DNA of 64,000 nt from Nitrospinia bacterium. Lineage in GTDB: Bacteria > Nitrospinota > Nitrospinia > Nitrospinales > JAJDAT01. Numbering within the stretch: position 1 is the first letter of the stretch; every line of letters starts with the position of its first letter. This document shows positions 53,562-63,901 of the stretch, piece after piece. Under the pieces are notes generated by a model. The model searched no databases, was not told the DNA's origin, and was given only the letters and a program-made list of their open reading frames with translations. The position numbers and the translations under genes are program-made. The stretch spans positions 1-64,000 of the forward strand of contig JAJDAT010000008.1 of NCBI GenBank assembly GCA_029261715.1, read 5' to 3'.

Positions 53562-54434
53562 TCATTTTTTCCTTAATTCTTCAATGGTTTTAAAAAACGC
53601 CTCACGCAAGGCGTTAGTTATCTTCCCTGGTTTGCCATTACTAATTTGTATGGAGTCTGCATGCGATATTGGCAATATTTCTATTCCTGTATTGACGATG
53701 AATACTTCATCTGCCAAGTAAATATCTTCTACGGTCAGCTGGGTTTCTTCGCTGGGTATTTGTTTTTTTTCAGCTAGTTCTAAAATGATTTTACGTGTAA
53801 CTCCAGGAAGAATAAATTGGGATAGGGGAGGGGTTTTTAATTCCCCATTTTTGACGATGAAAATGTTGCTGACGGTTCCTTCTGTTACGATTTTATCGTC
53901 TTCTAAAATAATCCCTTCGAACGCGTCTTTCTGTCTGGCGAGTTCTTTGATGATGATATGAGAAAGGTAGTTACAGGATTTGATTTGTGGGTTTAGAGTT
54001 GCGGTTTGCGTTACTGAACTTGGAAATGTCGCAATTTTTACCCCTTGTTCATAATATTCTTTTGGGAAAACGGGGAACTCTTTGGCGTATACAACGATTG
54101 TAGGCTGAGAAGTCTCTGGAATTGCTAATCCTGGCAGACCTTCGCCTCGCGAGATTGTGATTCGAATATAGGCTTCTTGAAATTTATTTTTTTTAAGAGT
54201 TTTGTAAACGATTTCTCCTAATCGTTCTTTACTATAGGGGACTTCTAAAAATATTTTTTGTGCAGAGCTGAATAATCTTTCTAGGTGATCTTGTAAGTGA
54301 AAAACATTGCCGCCATAGGCTCGCAAAGTTTCAAATAATCCGTCGCCTAATGTAAAGCCACGATCCAATACCGATACGGTTGCTTCTTTTAAGGGTAGAA
54401 ATTTGCCATTTAAAAAAACGATTTCGTTTTTCAT
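53562..54434 (-). CDS. Class IV PLP aminotransferase (IlvE/Dat/PabC type)
   Basis: A 290-residue fold-type IV PLP enzyme. The start FLNGKFLPLKEATVSVLDRGFTLGDGLFETLRAY is typical, and the PLP Lys is Lys152 in NPQIKSCNYLSHIIIK. The TEGTVSNIFIV and LPGVTRKIILELA segments follow. Branched-chain aminotransferase, D-amino acid aminotransferase and aminodeoxychorismate lyase share these features, so the exact reaction is not decided. It is the last transport-operon neighbour, 29 bp after the MacB-type permease gene. Confidence 0.85.
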   Translation of the reverse strand: MKNEIVFLNGKFLPLKEATVSVLDRGFTLGDGLFETLRAYGGNVFHLQDHLERLFSSAQKIFLEVPYSKERLGEIVYKTLKKNKFQEAYIRITISRGEGLPGLAIPETSQPTIVVYAKEFPVFPKEYYEQGVKIATFPSSVTQTATLNPQIKSCNYLSHIIIKELARQKDAFEGIILEDDKIVTEGTVSNIFIVKNGELKTPPLSQFILPGVTRKIILELAEKKQIPSEETQLTVEDIYLADEVFIVNTGIEILPISHADSIQISNGKPGKITNALREAFFKTIEELRKK

Positions 54435-54463
54435 ATATTAAATTGAGAAGAAACTTTAATTAC

Positions 54464-55672
54464 TTATTCGTATCGTAATGCTTCTATTGGGTTTAAATTT
54501 GAGGCTTTGTTTGCAGGATAGTATCCAAAAAAAACTCCTACAGCTACAGAAAAACCAAAGGCTAGTAATATGGATTGTAGTGATATTACTGTGTCCCATC
54601 CTCCCATTTTCGAAACGGCTTTGGAAATTCCTACTCCTAAGACGACGCCAATTCCGCCTCCCATGAAGCTAATGAGAATAGATTCTATTAAAAACTGTTC
54701 TAAAATCTCTCTTTTTTTAGCCCCAATGGCTTTTCTAATGCCTATTTCACGGGTTCTTTCGGTAACGGATACGAGCATGATATTCATGATTCCAATACCG
54801 CCGACCATTAAGGAGATAGCGGCAATACCTCCTAGGAGAAACGTAAACGTTTTGGCAGCGTCGCCCCAGCTGTTTAACCACTGTGAAGAGTTGCTGACAT
54901 AGAAATCGGATTCTTTACCTTCCCGAGTATTATGTCGGCGTCGAAGGAGTTTTGTTATTGATTCTTTTACTGTTTCTAATTCGTCTATATTTTCTACTTG
55001 TATATCGATTGATTGAACATGTTTTTGACCGAATAAACGTTTTTGAGCTGTTGTGATTGGGACGAATATTTGATCGTCTGGGTCCCACCAACTGAGAGCG
55101 CCCTTGGGTTCCATTGTTCCTATTACTAGAAAATTATCACCGTCAACTTTGACGAATTGTCCAATGGGATCTTCTTTTTCAAATAAATTCTTTACAACAG
55201 TAGCTCCTAAAACACAGATCCGTTTTGCTCCTCTAGTTTCTTCTTTATTGAAAAAACGTCCTTTTCCTATTTCAAAGTTGGCAAGGCGCGGGTAATCAGA
55301 AGTGGTCCCGCGTACTGTTGAGTTTGAATTTTTGTTGACGTATTTTAATTGGGCGCTTTGATATGTCTGTGGAGCGACTCCTGTTATGCCTTCTATGTGT
55401 TCGTCAATCGAATATGCATCTTCTAATATCAAGGTTGTTACTTTTCCGGTACTGACATGACGGGTTTTCTTTTGGCCGGGTTTGACGGAGATAATATTGG
55501 TTCCAAATTTGGCGATGGTTTCCAGCGTTTGTTTTCTGGCTCCTTCACCTATGGATATCATGGAAATAACGGATGCCACTCCAATTACAATTCCTAATGC
55601 TGTCAAAAATGATCGGAGTTTGTTTGCGATTAAACTCCTTAGCGCCATTTTGAATAGATCCCAAATTAGCAT
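54464..55672 (-). CDS. MacB-type ABC transporter permease
   Basis: A 402-residue inner-membrane protein of the FtsX/MacB permease class. One helix lies at the N terminus ([22 protein letters not shown]), then a periplasmic MacB_PCD domain of about 240 residues, then three helices at the C terminus ([42 protein letters not shown]). It overlaps the ATPase gene by 7 bp. Together with the adaptor and TolC-type protein it should form a tripartite efflux or secretion pump. Confidence 0.9.
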   Translation of the reverse strand: MLIWDLFKMALRSLIANKLRSFLTALGIVIGVASVISMISIGEGARKQTLETIAKFGTNIISVKPGQKKTRHVSTGKVTTLILEDAYSIDEHIEGITGVAPQTYQSAQLKYVNKNSNSTVRGTTSDYPRLANFEIGKGRFFNKEETRGAKRICVLGATVVKNLFEKEDPIGQFVKVDGDNFLVIGTMEPKGALSWWDPDDQIFVPITTAQKRLFGQKHVQSIDIQVENIDELETVKESITKLLRRRHNTREGKESDFYVSNSSQWLNSWGDAAKTFTFLLGGIAAISLMVGGIGIMNIMLVSVTERTREIGIRKAIGAKKREILEQFLIESILISFMGGGIGVVLGVGISKAVSKMGGWDTVISLQSILLAFGFSVAVGVFFGYYPANKASNLNPIEALRYE

Positions 55673-56361
55673 TCGCTTGCTCTGTTTGTTGGCGTGTCGC
55701 TTACCATTTTCCCGTCTTTCATGGCGATGATTCTTTTCGTTCGATCGGCAATTTCTTTTTCATGAGTTATTAATATTATTGTAACTCCTTCTGCATTGAG
55801 GTCGTTAAAAATACGCAGAATTTCTTCGCCGTTTGTAGAATCTAAATTACCTGTGGGTTCGTCGGCTAATATGATAGCTGGGTTATTGACGATAGCTCTC
55901 GCTATAGCGACTCTTTGGCGTTCTCCGCCGGATAATTCATTGGGTCTATGTTTGGCTCTTTCAGCGAGTCCTACTTTTTCTAAAGCTTTGAGGGCTATTT
56001 CTCTTGAGTTTGGAATTCGTCCGTAGAGGAGGGGTAGTTCTACATTCTCTAATGCGGTGGCTCGAGGTAATAAATTGAAACTTTGGAAGACGAAGCCAAT
56101 ACGCCGGTTTCTAATTTCTGCTAGTTTATTTGGGTCTAGTGTTTTGACGTTTACATTTTCTAATATGTAATCGCCTACAGTGGGTTGATCTAAACATCCC
56201 ATAAGGTTCATGAGAGTTGATTTACCACTTCCTGAAGGGCCAATGATGGCGACAAATTCTCCTGGGTTTATTTCTAAATTAACTTCTTTTAAGGCGCAAA
56301 CTTCAATGGAGCCTTGATTGTAAGTTTTTCCCAGGTTTTCAATTTTAATCATTGAGCTCAT
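55666..56361 (-). CDS. MacB/LolD-type ABC transporter ATP-binding protein
   Basis: An ATPase of about 231 residues with Walker [10 protein letters not shown], signature [16 protein letters not shown] and Walker [14 protein letters not shown], typical of the LolD/MacB group. I choose the ATG at 56361 because its ATGA overlaps the stop codon of the adaptor gene; a TTG six codons earlier is in frame. It powers the permease encoded next. Confidence 0.92.
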   Translation of the reverse strand: MSSMIKIENLGKTYNQGSIEVCALKEVNLEINPGEFVAIIGPSGSGKSTLMNLMGCLDQPTVGDYILENVNVKTLDPNKLAEIRNRRIGFVFQSFNLLPRATALENVELPLLYGRIPNSREIALKALEKVGLAERAKHRPNELSGGERQRVAIARAIVNNPAIILADEPTGNLDSTNGEEILRIFNDLNAEGVTIILITHEKEIADRTKRIIAMKDGKMVSDTPTNRASEC

Positions 56362-57683
56362 TTGGCTCTTAATAACCAAATCATTTTTCGGAAAGATCCG
56401 TTATCATTTTTAGGATTGAAGGCTTCTTGGATTTCTTCCCAATCTCCAACTATTACTTCTTGATCTTTTACTAATCCCGATAGGATTTGGGAATAAATTG
56501 GATTTCTAATTCCTGGTTTAATACGTGCCTTCTTTGGCATTTCGGCTTCTAATATAATAGCGAACTTACCTTCATCGTCTTTGTTGATAGCTTCTCTTGC
56601 TAAGTAAAGCGTATCAGGGATTTTATTAGAAATGATTTCTACATTAGCGGTCATCATGGGTTTTAGAAGAGAGATTCCTTCTCCTGTCACTTCTATTTTA
56701 ACTTTGAATATTGTTATATTATTTTCGACTACGCCTTGAGGGGCTACCCGCTTTACCGTTCCCTTGAAATTGTTTATCGGAAAAGCGTCGGTTGTTATAA
56801 TCACTTCCTGGTCGACGGCAATGGAACCGATGTCAGTTTCGTCAACATCTGCCATTATGAAGAGGCGATCCATATCCGCTATGACGGCGAGGGCCGTTCC
56901 GCCGCTTACGTTGGATATTCCGGATGAAATGATTTGACCTTCCTCAACGGATTTTTGAATGAGTATTCCCTTAATAGGCGAGAATATTTCCGTTTCTTCT
57001 AGTCTTTCGTTTGCTTCTTCCAAGGCAATTTCGGCTCGTTTTACCTCCGCTTGCGCCAATTCAATTTCGCTTCCTCGTAGTTCGATATCGTATTTTGAAT
57101 CGATAGCCGCTTGCAATTGCGATTTCGATTGTATGAGTTTTTCTTGGTTTACTTTGAATGCCGTTTCGGCGCGGATGAGCGACTCTTGTGATGCTACTTT
57201 TTGGCGAAATAAATCGCGCTGTCTACGAACTTGATCTTTGGCTTCTATTAAATTGGCTTCTGCCGCTTTAACGGAAGATTTTGCCGTTTCTAAATCGTTT
57301 CGGTATTTGTTTTTTTGGAGGGTGAGGGAGGTTTGAGCTTTATTTAAGTTTGCCTGAGCGCTGGATAAGTCAGCTCTTGATTTGCTCACATTTCGTAACT
57401 CATCGGACTTGTCCAACCGAAGCAGTAATTGGTCAATGTTCAACTCATCGCCTTCTTCAAAAGGGAAGAGTATAATTTGTCCGCTAGCTTTAGATTTTAC
57501 TTCTACTTTGTAATTGGGTTCTACTACACCTGTGGCGGTTATTTTAACGGCTAATTCACCTTGTTTAACGTTTACCGTTTTTAACTTTGGTCTTGCCGAA
57601 GCTTCGTGTTCTTGTTTGTCCCAATAAAAAGAAAAGACAACGCCAATGATGGCAATGGCGATTATAATTCCCGCTTTTTTCAT
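56358..57683 (-). CDS. MacA-type periplasmic adaptor (HlyD family)
   Basis: A 441-residue membrane-fusion protein. An N-terminal helix (residues 4-20) anchors it. A split lipoyl domain ([21 protein letters not shown] and [23 protein letters not shown]) surrounds a long helical hairpin (about 105-225). Beta-barrel and membrane-proximal domains follow. It bridges the MacB-type permease and the TolC-type channel, both encoded on either side with 4-bp overlaps. Confidence 0.9.
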   Translation of the reverse strand: MKKAGIIIAIAIIGVVFSFYWDKQEHEASARPKLKTVNVKQGELAVKITATGVVEPNYKVEVKSKASGQIILFPFEEGDELNIDQLLLRLDKSDELRNVSKSRADLSSAQANLNKAQTSLTLQKNKYRNDLETAKSSVKAAEANLIEAKDQVRRQRDLFRQKVASQESLIRAETAFKVNQEKLIQSKSQLQAAIDSKYDIELRGSEIELAQAEVKRAEIALEEANERLEETEIFSPIKGILIQKSVEEGQIISSGISNVSGGTALAVIADMDRLFIMADVDETDIGSIAVDQEVIITTDAFPINNFKGTVKRVAPQGVVENNITIFKVKIEVTGEGISLLKPMMTANVEIISNKIPDTLYLAREAINKDDEGKFAIILEAEMPKKARIKPGIRNPIYSQILSGLVKDQEVIVGDWEEIQEAFNPKNDNGSFRKMIWLLRAK

Positions 57684-59260
57684 TTTGATGCCAATACTTT
57701 TAAACCATGTTCTTCAAGAGTTTTTCCGATAACTCTATTGAGTTTTATTTTTGATTTTTTGTAGTCGATTATTGCTTGGATTTCCTGGCTTTGATTTTCT
57801 GCAAGATCTTCCTGAAACTCCAAAACGTTGAAGCTGGTTGAAAGTCCAACTTCAAACTTCTTTTCTTCTGCCGCTAATTTTTCTTCACCTAATTGTCTCG
57901 CTATTTTGGCGGCCTTAATCCGTTTAATATCGGTTTCAATTTGGCGAACTGCTTCTCTAACATCTACGATGATGGAACGTTCTAGGTTTTTGATATCTAG
58001 AATTGCTTGATGTGTTTTTAGACGCGATGCAGTTAACTTGCTTTTGGCGGACCGATTTCCTAATGGATAACTTAGCTTGAGTCCGATTTCCCAGTTGAAA
58101 AAATCGGTGTCGGCTAGATTATCAAGAGCTTCGCCATAACCGCCGTTAAAACGGCTTTGGGATGTTGTTCCATCAAAATTGTTAATTGTTCGAGCGTCGC
58201 CGGATAAACCATTTAAGCCAAAAGTCCCAAATAGATCTAGAGAAGGATATAGCTGGTTTTCATCGAACTTAACCTGGATGTTTTTGTTTTCCAGGTCTTT
58301 CTTTTTTGATAAATAATCAGGCCGATTGATCAGAGCTAAATTAATGGCTTCGTTTAAAGGCATTTCGATTTTGCTTTTAAAAGTGGGGCGGTCTATTGGA
58401 ATAAGATCTGTTTTGCCAAAAGGACTGTTGAAGTTTACAGTCATGCTATTTTTTACTTTGTCTTGATTATCTTGTATGACGTTTTGAGAGTTTAGTAGAA
58501 GTTGTTCTCTAGAAGCGACTTCCGCCTGTGCTTGTAAAGTTTCTAGCGGGGCTAAGGAACCGACTGCAACTTGGGCTTTGACTCTTCGTTCTAGATCTTT
58601 GGCGCGTTCTAGGGATTTTTCTTTAACTTTTAAATCCTCAATACTAAAAACTAGATCCCAATAAGTATTTTCAACATTGGCCAGAACATCTATAACTTTA
58701 GCTTTAAAATCAAAATCGGAGATTGTTTTGTTGTTGCTGGCAATATAAATATCCTTTTTATTGATATCCTCACCAAAGTTTTTAAATAATGGTTGATTGA
58801 GGCTAAGAAATAAATCGGAATTATATTGTGGATTCAGTCCTGCGAAAAGAGAATTAGTTTCATTTTTCTTATTGGTGAAGTTCAGGGAATAGTCTGCTCC
58901 TGTTGTTAATTTTTGAGTTAAACTCAACTCCCATGTTTGGTTTTCGTTTTCGGTAACATCTGGAGAAGCAAAGGCTGAAGAAACTTGGTCAGATCTATCG
59001 GAAGTAGAAACTTGGCCTTCTAATTTTGGGTCGAATGCGGATTCGGCATCTGTGATGCTCTGCTCGTTAATTTTAGAAAAATACTGCTGAACGGAAATTT
59101 CCACATTATTTTTGATTGTTTTCTGTACAACCATTCTTAAAGAAAGCTTTAAACCGCTAGAATAGTTGTCAGATTTACCTGAATTAGCATCATTGGCGTA
59201 AACATTTCCAGAATAGAATAAAGCCAAAAGGCTTAAGAGCCAAAAACCGAAACGAAACAT
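57680..59260 (-). CDS. TolC-family outer-membrane efflux protein
   Basis: A 526-residue protein with a signal peptide (FGFWLLSLLALFYSGNVYA). Two OEP repeats have long coiled helices and short strands (NLALINRPDYLSKKKDLENKNIQVKFDENQLYPSLDLFGTFG-type region near residue 320). It supplies the outer-membrane exit duct of the pump. It is the first gene of the tolC-macA-macB operon and overlaps the adaptor gene by ATGA. Confidence 0.9.
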   Translation of the reverse strand: MFRFGFWLLSLLALFYSGNVYANDANSGKSDNYSSGLKLSLRMVVQKTIKNNVEISVQQYFSKINEQSITDAESAFDPKLEGQVSTSDRSDQVSSAFASPDVTENENQTWELSLTQKLTTGADYSLNFTNKKNETNSLFAGLNPQYNSDLFLSLNQPLFKNFGEDINKKDIYIASNNKTISDFDFKAKVIDVLANVENTYWDLVFSIEDLKVKEKSLERAKDLERRVKAQVAVGSLAPLETLQAQAEVASREQLLLNSQNVIQDNQDKVKNSMTVNFNSPFGKTDLIPIDRPTFKSKIEMPLNEAINLALINRPDYLSKKKDLENKNIQVKFDENQLYPSLDLFGTFGLNGLSGDARTINNFDGTTSQSRFNGGYGEALDNLADTDFFNWEIGLKLSYPLGNRSAKSKLTASRLKTHQAILDIKNLERSIIVDVREAVRQIETDIKRIKAAKIARQLGEEKLAAEEKKFEVGLSTSFNVLEFQEDLAENQSQEIQAIIDYKKSKIKLNRVIGKTLEEHGLKVLASK

Positions 59261-59612
59261 TGTCTATTTTTCTCCAAAGCAGTATAAAAGTTTATAGATC
59301 CGTAGTTTATTGCCTAAATCTCGAAAAAGATTCTAAACAATTAACGTAGATAATAAGTTAAAAGTTATTGAAACTTATATGTTTGGGATCAATAAACCAT
59401 TATAGTGTAACCGATTAAGAGTTCCAAAGTGTCCCTATTGTCAAAGCACAAATCTTTAGAATGTCTTTTAAAAAATATTTATCCCTTTACAACGCCTATT
59501 TGGATATGGGGATAGGTATTTCTAGTTTGAGTTCCTTTTTTAGGTCTCTTTAGAATTACATAAACGTCTCTATTTAAAAACCATTGTTTATACTAACTTT
59601 TCGTCTTTTTAT
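59261..59612. other. Divergent promoter region
   Basis: A 352-bp AT-rich region between the divergent tolC-type and rsmB-like genes. It must hold both promoters, but no consensus pair stands out. No gene or hairpin terminator is visible. Confidence 0.5.
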
Positions 59613-60917
59613 ATGAATTACATAAATATTATTCGCTCTCAAACCCGATTATGTTCCGAAATTATTAAAAAAGTAGATGAGGAACTCTTAAATGGGGTTC
59701 CTGCCGACCAGGTTTTATCAAAAATATTTAGATCTAGAAAAGAAATTGGGTCAAGAGATAGAAGGTTAATTAATGATTTAATTTTTTCTTCTTATAGATG
59801 GAAGGGGTGGTTACAGCATTTTGAAAAGCTTACTCAAGAGGAGTTATTTGCTTTAGCTTTAATGCTTGATGATAGAAGTGGGTATGAAGCGGTTAGTTAT
59901 TGGGGAGAGAATCTAAGGGGAGGGGTTGCTGATATTGATTCTGTTGATTTCAGTGGTGGGTTAGAGGAAAAGTTAAAAATATTCTCCAGAGATAGTGATG
60001 AAAAAACTAATTACGAGTTTATTAAAGATCTTTTTCCCTCATGGATATTCGAAAAAGCCTTATTTTTGGAAGAAATAGACGCAAACGAAAAGTTTTTTTT
60101 AGATTTCGCAACAACGATACAAACTAGGTCGCCGTTATGGATTAGGTCTTCACTAAAAAATCCCAATAGGTTTTCATCAATTTTAGAAAAAGCTAATGTG
60201 GGTTTTATCGGACATCCTTTTATAAAGTCAGCTTGGGCTGTTACAACCTCTGTCAACCTGAGTGTAATTCCCGAAACTAAATCTGTTCCTTATGAGACTC
60301 AAGACTTATCTTCCCAAGCGGTAGGATTAATTTGTTCTCCGAAACCAAATGAGACATGGTTGGATGCCTGCGCCGGTTCTGGTGGGAAAGCTCTCCACTT
60401 GGCTCATTTATCGAAGGGAAAAGGAAAAATAATTGCTTATGATATTCGTAAGAATATGCTGAAGAAAATTACGATTCGGTCTAAGAAATGGCATTTGAAA
60501 AATATTTCAATAATTGAAAATCCAAAAAAGATTTCCAGGAAATATTTAAATGGTTTTGACGGTGTTTTGGTAGACGCTCCATGTAGCGGGATTGGTACAT
60601 GGAGAAGAAATCCTGATGCGCGCTGGCGTTTAGGTAGATCTGAAATAAATGATTACTCAGAACTACAATATGAAATACTTGTCAATATGAGTTTTCTGGT
60701 TAGAGTAGGGGGCGTTTTAGTTTATTCCGTTTGTACCTTGACTAGACCAGAAACTATTGATTGTATTAGCCGTTTTTTAAAAAATTTCGACTCCTTTAAG
60801 CTGCTGCCATTTTCTAATCCTATTAACGGAGAGGAAACTGGCGGAACTTTACAGATTTGGCCGCAAACTTATAATTGTGATGGAATGTTTATTGCGAAAA
60901 TGCAAAAATCAAAATAA
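59613..60917 (+). CDS. RsmB-like 16S rRNA (cytosine-C5) methyltransferase
   Basis: A 434-residue protein of the NOL1/NOP2/Sun family. A NusB-like N-terminal part is followed by the SAM-binding motif DACAGSGGKALHLAHL. The two catalytic Cys are in VDAPCSGIGTWRRNPDARW and SVCTLTRPET. RsmB methylates C967 of 16S rRNA; related enzymes modify other rRNA or tRNA sites, so the exact target is not certain. Confidence 0.87.
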   Translation: MNYINIIRSQTRLCSEIIKKVDEELLNGVPADQVLSKIFRSRKEIGSRDRRLINDLIFSSYRWKGWLQHFEKLTQEELFALALMLDDRSGYEAVSYWGENLRGGVADIDSVDFSGGLEEKLKIFSRDSDEKTNYEFIKDLFPSWIFEKALFLEEIDANEKFFLDFATTIQTRSPLWIRSSLKNPNRFSSILEKANVGFIGHPFIKSAWAVTTSVNLSVIPETKSVPYETQDLSSQAVGLICSPKPNETWLDACAGSGGKALHLAHLSKGKGKIIAYDIRKNMLKKITIRSKKWHLKNISIIENPKKISRKYLNGFDGVLVDAPCSGIGTWRRNPDARWRLGRSEINDYSELQYEILVNMSFLVRVGGVLVYSVCTLTRPETIDCISRFLKNFDSFKLLPFSNPINGEETGGTLQIWPQTYNCDGMFIAKMQKSK

Positions 60918-61088
60918 TTCGATGAGTGATTATTTTGTTACGAATTTCACAAAACCGGAAAAAAATGTTAAATAACTGTGACAATTTCATGTATAATGAA
61001 AAACACTTGCTAATTTACATTCACCGTGCAATAATTGAAACCTAAAATTAAGGTCTTTTTTCGTTAAACCATTTCGAAAAATTTTGCT

Positions 61089-61733
61089 ATGACAAAAGTA
61101 ACCGCTGCAGATATTTTAAAAGATGTTCCTATAACAAGAAAAACGCTTTGGCTTTGGCAGAAAAAATATCATTTTTTCCCAGACCCTGAAAAGAAGGTTC
61201 ATCCGGGAGGAAAAGGTATTGTTGGATATTATCCAAGCTGGGTAAAAGAAAGGTGCGAAAAGATTTTCGCATTGCAGAAAAAGGGCTACACAGTAGCCAT
61301 GATTAAGGAGATTTTGCAAAAAGAAGCTGTTGAGAAGTCTTCTAAGAAGGTATTGATAGTAGACGATGAGAAGAAGTTTGCTAACTTACTGCAAAAGTTT
61401 TTTAAGAAAAACGGATATATTGTTGAAGTCGCTTACGATGGTTTGGAGGCTGGATTAAAAGCCGCTGATTTTTTACCGTCGATTTTGCTACTAGACATTG
61501 CGCTTCCTGGGCTAAATGGAATAGATGTCTGTAAAAAATTAAAGAGTAACCAAAAAACCAAGAATATTCATATTTTTGCTATGTCTGGTAACTTAAGCTA
61601 CTCCGAAAATTTATTATTGGAAGCGGGAACAGAGAAGTTTTTTAAGAAACCTGTCGATATCGCTCACATTTTAAAAGAGTGTGATGAATTGATAGAAAAG
61701 CAAATTACCATGGGTGACTCTTTAGAGCGTTAA
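61089..61733 (+). CDS. MerR-like HTH / response-receiver fusion
   Basis: A 214-residue protein. Residues 5-80 resemble a MerR-type winged helix (ITRKTLWLWQKKYHFFPDP..., VGYYPSWVKERCEKIFALQKKGYTVAMIKEIL). Residues 88-205 form a receiver with KVLIVDDEK, phosphoacceptor Asp in LLLDIALPGLNG and Lys in EKFFKKPVD. The order is reversed from usual regulators, in which the receiver comes first. No kinase is adjacent. A -10-like TATAAT lies about 90 bp upstream. Confidence 0.82.
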   Translation: MTKVTAADILKDVPITRKTLWLWQKKYHFFPDPEKKVHPGGKGIVGYYPSWVKERCEKIFALQKKGYTVAMIKEILQKEAVEKSSKKVLIVDDEKKFANLLQKFFKKNGYIVEVAYDGLEAGLKAADFLPSILLLDIALPGLNGIDVCKKLKSNQKTKNIHIFAMSGNLSYSENLLLEAGTEKFFKKPVDIAHILKECDELIEKQITMGDSLER

Positions 61734-61846
61734 ATAAGTAGGAATCTATTACCCTAATTTTTCCTTCCTAAATAATTGCTTTGTTTAATCAAAGAACTAT
61801 TGTATATATAGTTTCTTTATAACTCTTATATACCTTATTTTACCCT

Positions 61847-62683
61847 ATGGAAAGCTCAACAGGTTCTGTGGTAAGTGATATTGACGAACTACGGAAAATT
61901 TCAAAAGAATTAAGAAAAAAGAGCCTAGAAATTATTTACAAAGCTGGTTCTGGGCACCCCGGCGGTAGTTTGTCTGCGGCAGATTTGATGGCCGCTATAT
62001 TTTTTGGACAAATGAAGTTTGATCCCAAGAACCCAAAAGATCCGGGTAGAGACCGCTTTGTCCTTAGTAAAGGACATTGTACGGGACTACTTTATTCAAC
62101 GCTTGCCAGAGCGGGATTTTTTGATCCTTCTAAATTGTCCGATTATAGACAGATAAATAGCGAATTATTCCTTTCTGGACATCCACATCCAAAGACTCCT
62201 GGGGTAGAAATTGCCACTGGTAGTTTGGGGCAAGGATTAAGCGTTGGTAATGGGATAGCTCTTGGTTCTCGGTTGGATGATTTAGAATATAACGTTTATG
62301 TTCTCATGGGAGATGGCGAGTTACAAGAAGGTCAAGTGTGGGAAGCGGCTATGAGTTCGGCTAAATTCAAGCTGGATAATCTAACCGCTATTGTGGATAA
62401 CAATAAATTGGCTCAAGATAATATTACAAAGGATTTAAAAGATCTAGAACCTTTGGAAGATAAATGGAAAGCCTTTGGTTGGCACACCATACGTATTGAC
62501 GGCCATAATATGGATGAAGTTGTGGACGCTCTTAATCAAGAAACTCCTGCTGGTAAGCCTAAAGTGATTATTGCTGATACTATTAAAGGTAAGGGAGTCA
62601 GCTTTATGGAGAATAATACGGCATGGCATGGCGTTGCTCCATCTACTGAAGATTATGAAAAAGCTTTAAAGGAATTAGGATGA
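61847..62683 (+). CDS. Transketolase, N-terminal (TPP-binding) subunit
   Basis: The first half of a split transketolase, 278 residues. It binds thiamine diphosphate: GHPGGSLSAADLMAA near the start and the GDGELQEGQVWEAAM...VDNNKLAQD motif in the middle. The enzyme moves two-carbon units in the pentose phosphate pathway. It ends where the next gene begins, with a 4-bp overlap, so the two halves are made together. Confidence 0.92.
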   Translation: MESSTGSVVSDIDELRKISKELRKKSLEIIYKAGSGHPGGSLSAADLMAAIFFGQMKFDPKNPKDPGRDRFVLSKGHCTGLLYSTLARAGFFDPSKLSDYRQINSELFLSGHPHPKTPGVEIATGSLGQGLSVGNGIALGSRLDDLEYNVYVLMGDGELQEGQVWEAAMSSAKFKLDNLTAIVDNNKLAQDNITKDLKDLEPLEDKWKAFGWHTIRIDGHNMDEVVDALNQETPAGKPKVIIADTIKGKGVSFMENNTAWHGVAPSTEDYEKALKELG

Positions 62684-63618
62684 AATCTGGAGCAACAAGA
62701 GACGGATACGGCGCTGCCTTAGAAGAGTTGGGCGATAATTCAAAAGTTGTCGTGTTGGATGCTGGCGTAAGCGATAGCACTAGAACTAAAAAGTTTGGCC
62801 AAAAATTTCCTCAAAAATTCTTTAACATGGGAATTAGCGAAGGGGATATGGTGTGCACTGCGGCGGGATTAGCTACTACAGGTAAAGTAGCTTTTGCCAC
62901 TGGATTTGCCTGTTTTCTTCTAGGAAGAACAATGGACCAAATCTTGGTAAGTTTAGCATATTCAAATACGAACGTTAAACTAGCTGGCACCCATGCTGGG
63001 ATTGCGGTAGGAGAAGATGGACCAACAGCACAAATGATTGTTGATTTGGCTTATACTAGAGCAATGCCTAATATGACGGTTATTCAACCGGCTGATTGGG
63101 AAGAAGCTTATCAAGCTACAAAAGCCCTAGTTGATCACCAGGGCCCAGTCTATTTTAGGCTTGGAAGGCCAAAAGTTGAAGGCGTTTACGATTCTTCGAC
63201 TAAATTTCAAATTGGTAAAGCGAACGTTTTAAAGCAAGGAAAAGATATCGTTGTCTTCGCAACGGGAATTATGGTTCAGGAAGCAATGAAGGCGATTGAA
63301 ATTTGCTCCAAAAATGGTATCGACGTAACCTTGGTTAATGTTTCAACTATTAAGCCAATTGATTCACAATTAATTGTTGAAGAAGCGAAGAAGAATGGAG
63401 CAGTGATTACCGCAGAAGACCATAACGTGATTGGTGGGTTAGGCGATGCGGTTTTATCTACGTTAGTTGAAAATAAAGTATATGTTCCATTTAAGAAAGT
63501 AGGCGTCAACGATACGTTTGCGGAAACAGGAACAGCGAAAGATCTTTTTCAAAAATATGGACTTTCGGCGGAACATCTTGCCAAAGCCATTCAGGATGTC
63601 CGCCAAGAAAAAGCATAA
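62680..63618 (+). CDS. Transketolase, C-terminal (pyrimidine-binding) subunit
   Basis: The second half of the split transketolase, 312 residues. It contains the pyrimidine-binding motif (MGISEGDMVCTAAGLATTGKVAFATGFACF), the HAGIAVGEDGPTAQMIVDLAYTRAMPNM segment and a C-terminal transketolase domain. It overlaps the N-terminal subunit gene by ATGA. Together the pair matches the two-gene transketolase common in many bacteria and archaea. Confidence 0.92.
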   Translation: MKSGATRDGYGAALEELGDNSKVVVLDAGVSDSTRTKKFGQKFPQKFFNMGISEGDMVCTAAGLATTGKVAFATGFACFLLGRTMDQILVSLAYSNTNVKLAGTHAGIAVGEDGPTAQMIVDLAYTRAMPNMTVIQPADWEEAYQATKALVDHQGPVYFRLGRPKVEGVYDSSTKFQIGKANVLKQGKDIVVFATGIMVQEAMKAIEICSKNGIDVTLVNVSTIKPIDSQLIVEEAKKNGAVITAEDHNVIGGLGDAVLSTLVENKVYVPFKKVGVNDTFAETGTAKDLFQKYGLSAEHLAKAIQDVRQEKA

Positions 63619-63619
63619 A

Positions 63620-63901
63620 TTACCCGTTCCTAATTACAACTTTTCCAGATTTTATTGATATTTGGCATCCTAGCCGATAACCTTCATTAATTTTATCTTG
63701 TCCTAAAACGTCAACTTCGTCTTCAATGACGTCTGACAAGTTTTCCATTCCCTCAAGTACCAAAAGCCTACAAGCTCCACAGCTTGCTTCTCGACAACCA
63801 AAAGGAAGAGTCGCTTGAGCTTCATCTGCGATTGCGGCAATTTTAGAGTCATCTGGAACTTGTTTGGAAATATTATCCGATTCAAATACAATTTCAGCCA
63901 T
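63620..63901 (-). CDS. Plant-type [2Fe-2S] ferredoxin
   Basis: A 93-residue electron carrier. The cluster ligands are Cys36, Cys41, Cys44 (CREASCGAC) and Cys79 (YRLGCQ), the CX4CX2C...C pattern of plant-type ferredoxins. It stops 2 bp from the convergent transketolase gene. No reductase or partner enzyme is adjacent, so its redox partner is unknown. Confidence 0.9.
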   Translation of the reverse strand: MAEIVFESDNISKQVPDDSKIAAIADEAQATLPFGCREASCGACRLLVLEGMENLSDVIEDEVDVLGQDKINEGYRLGCQISIKSGKVVIRNG

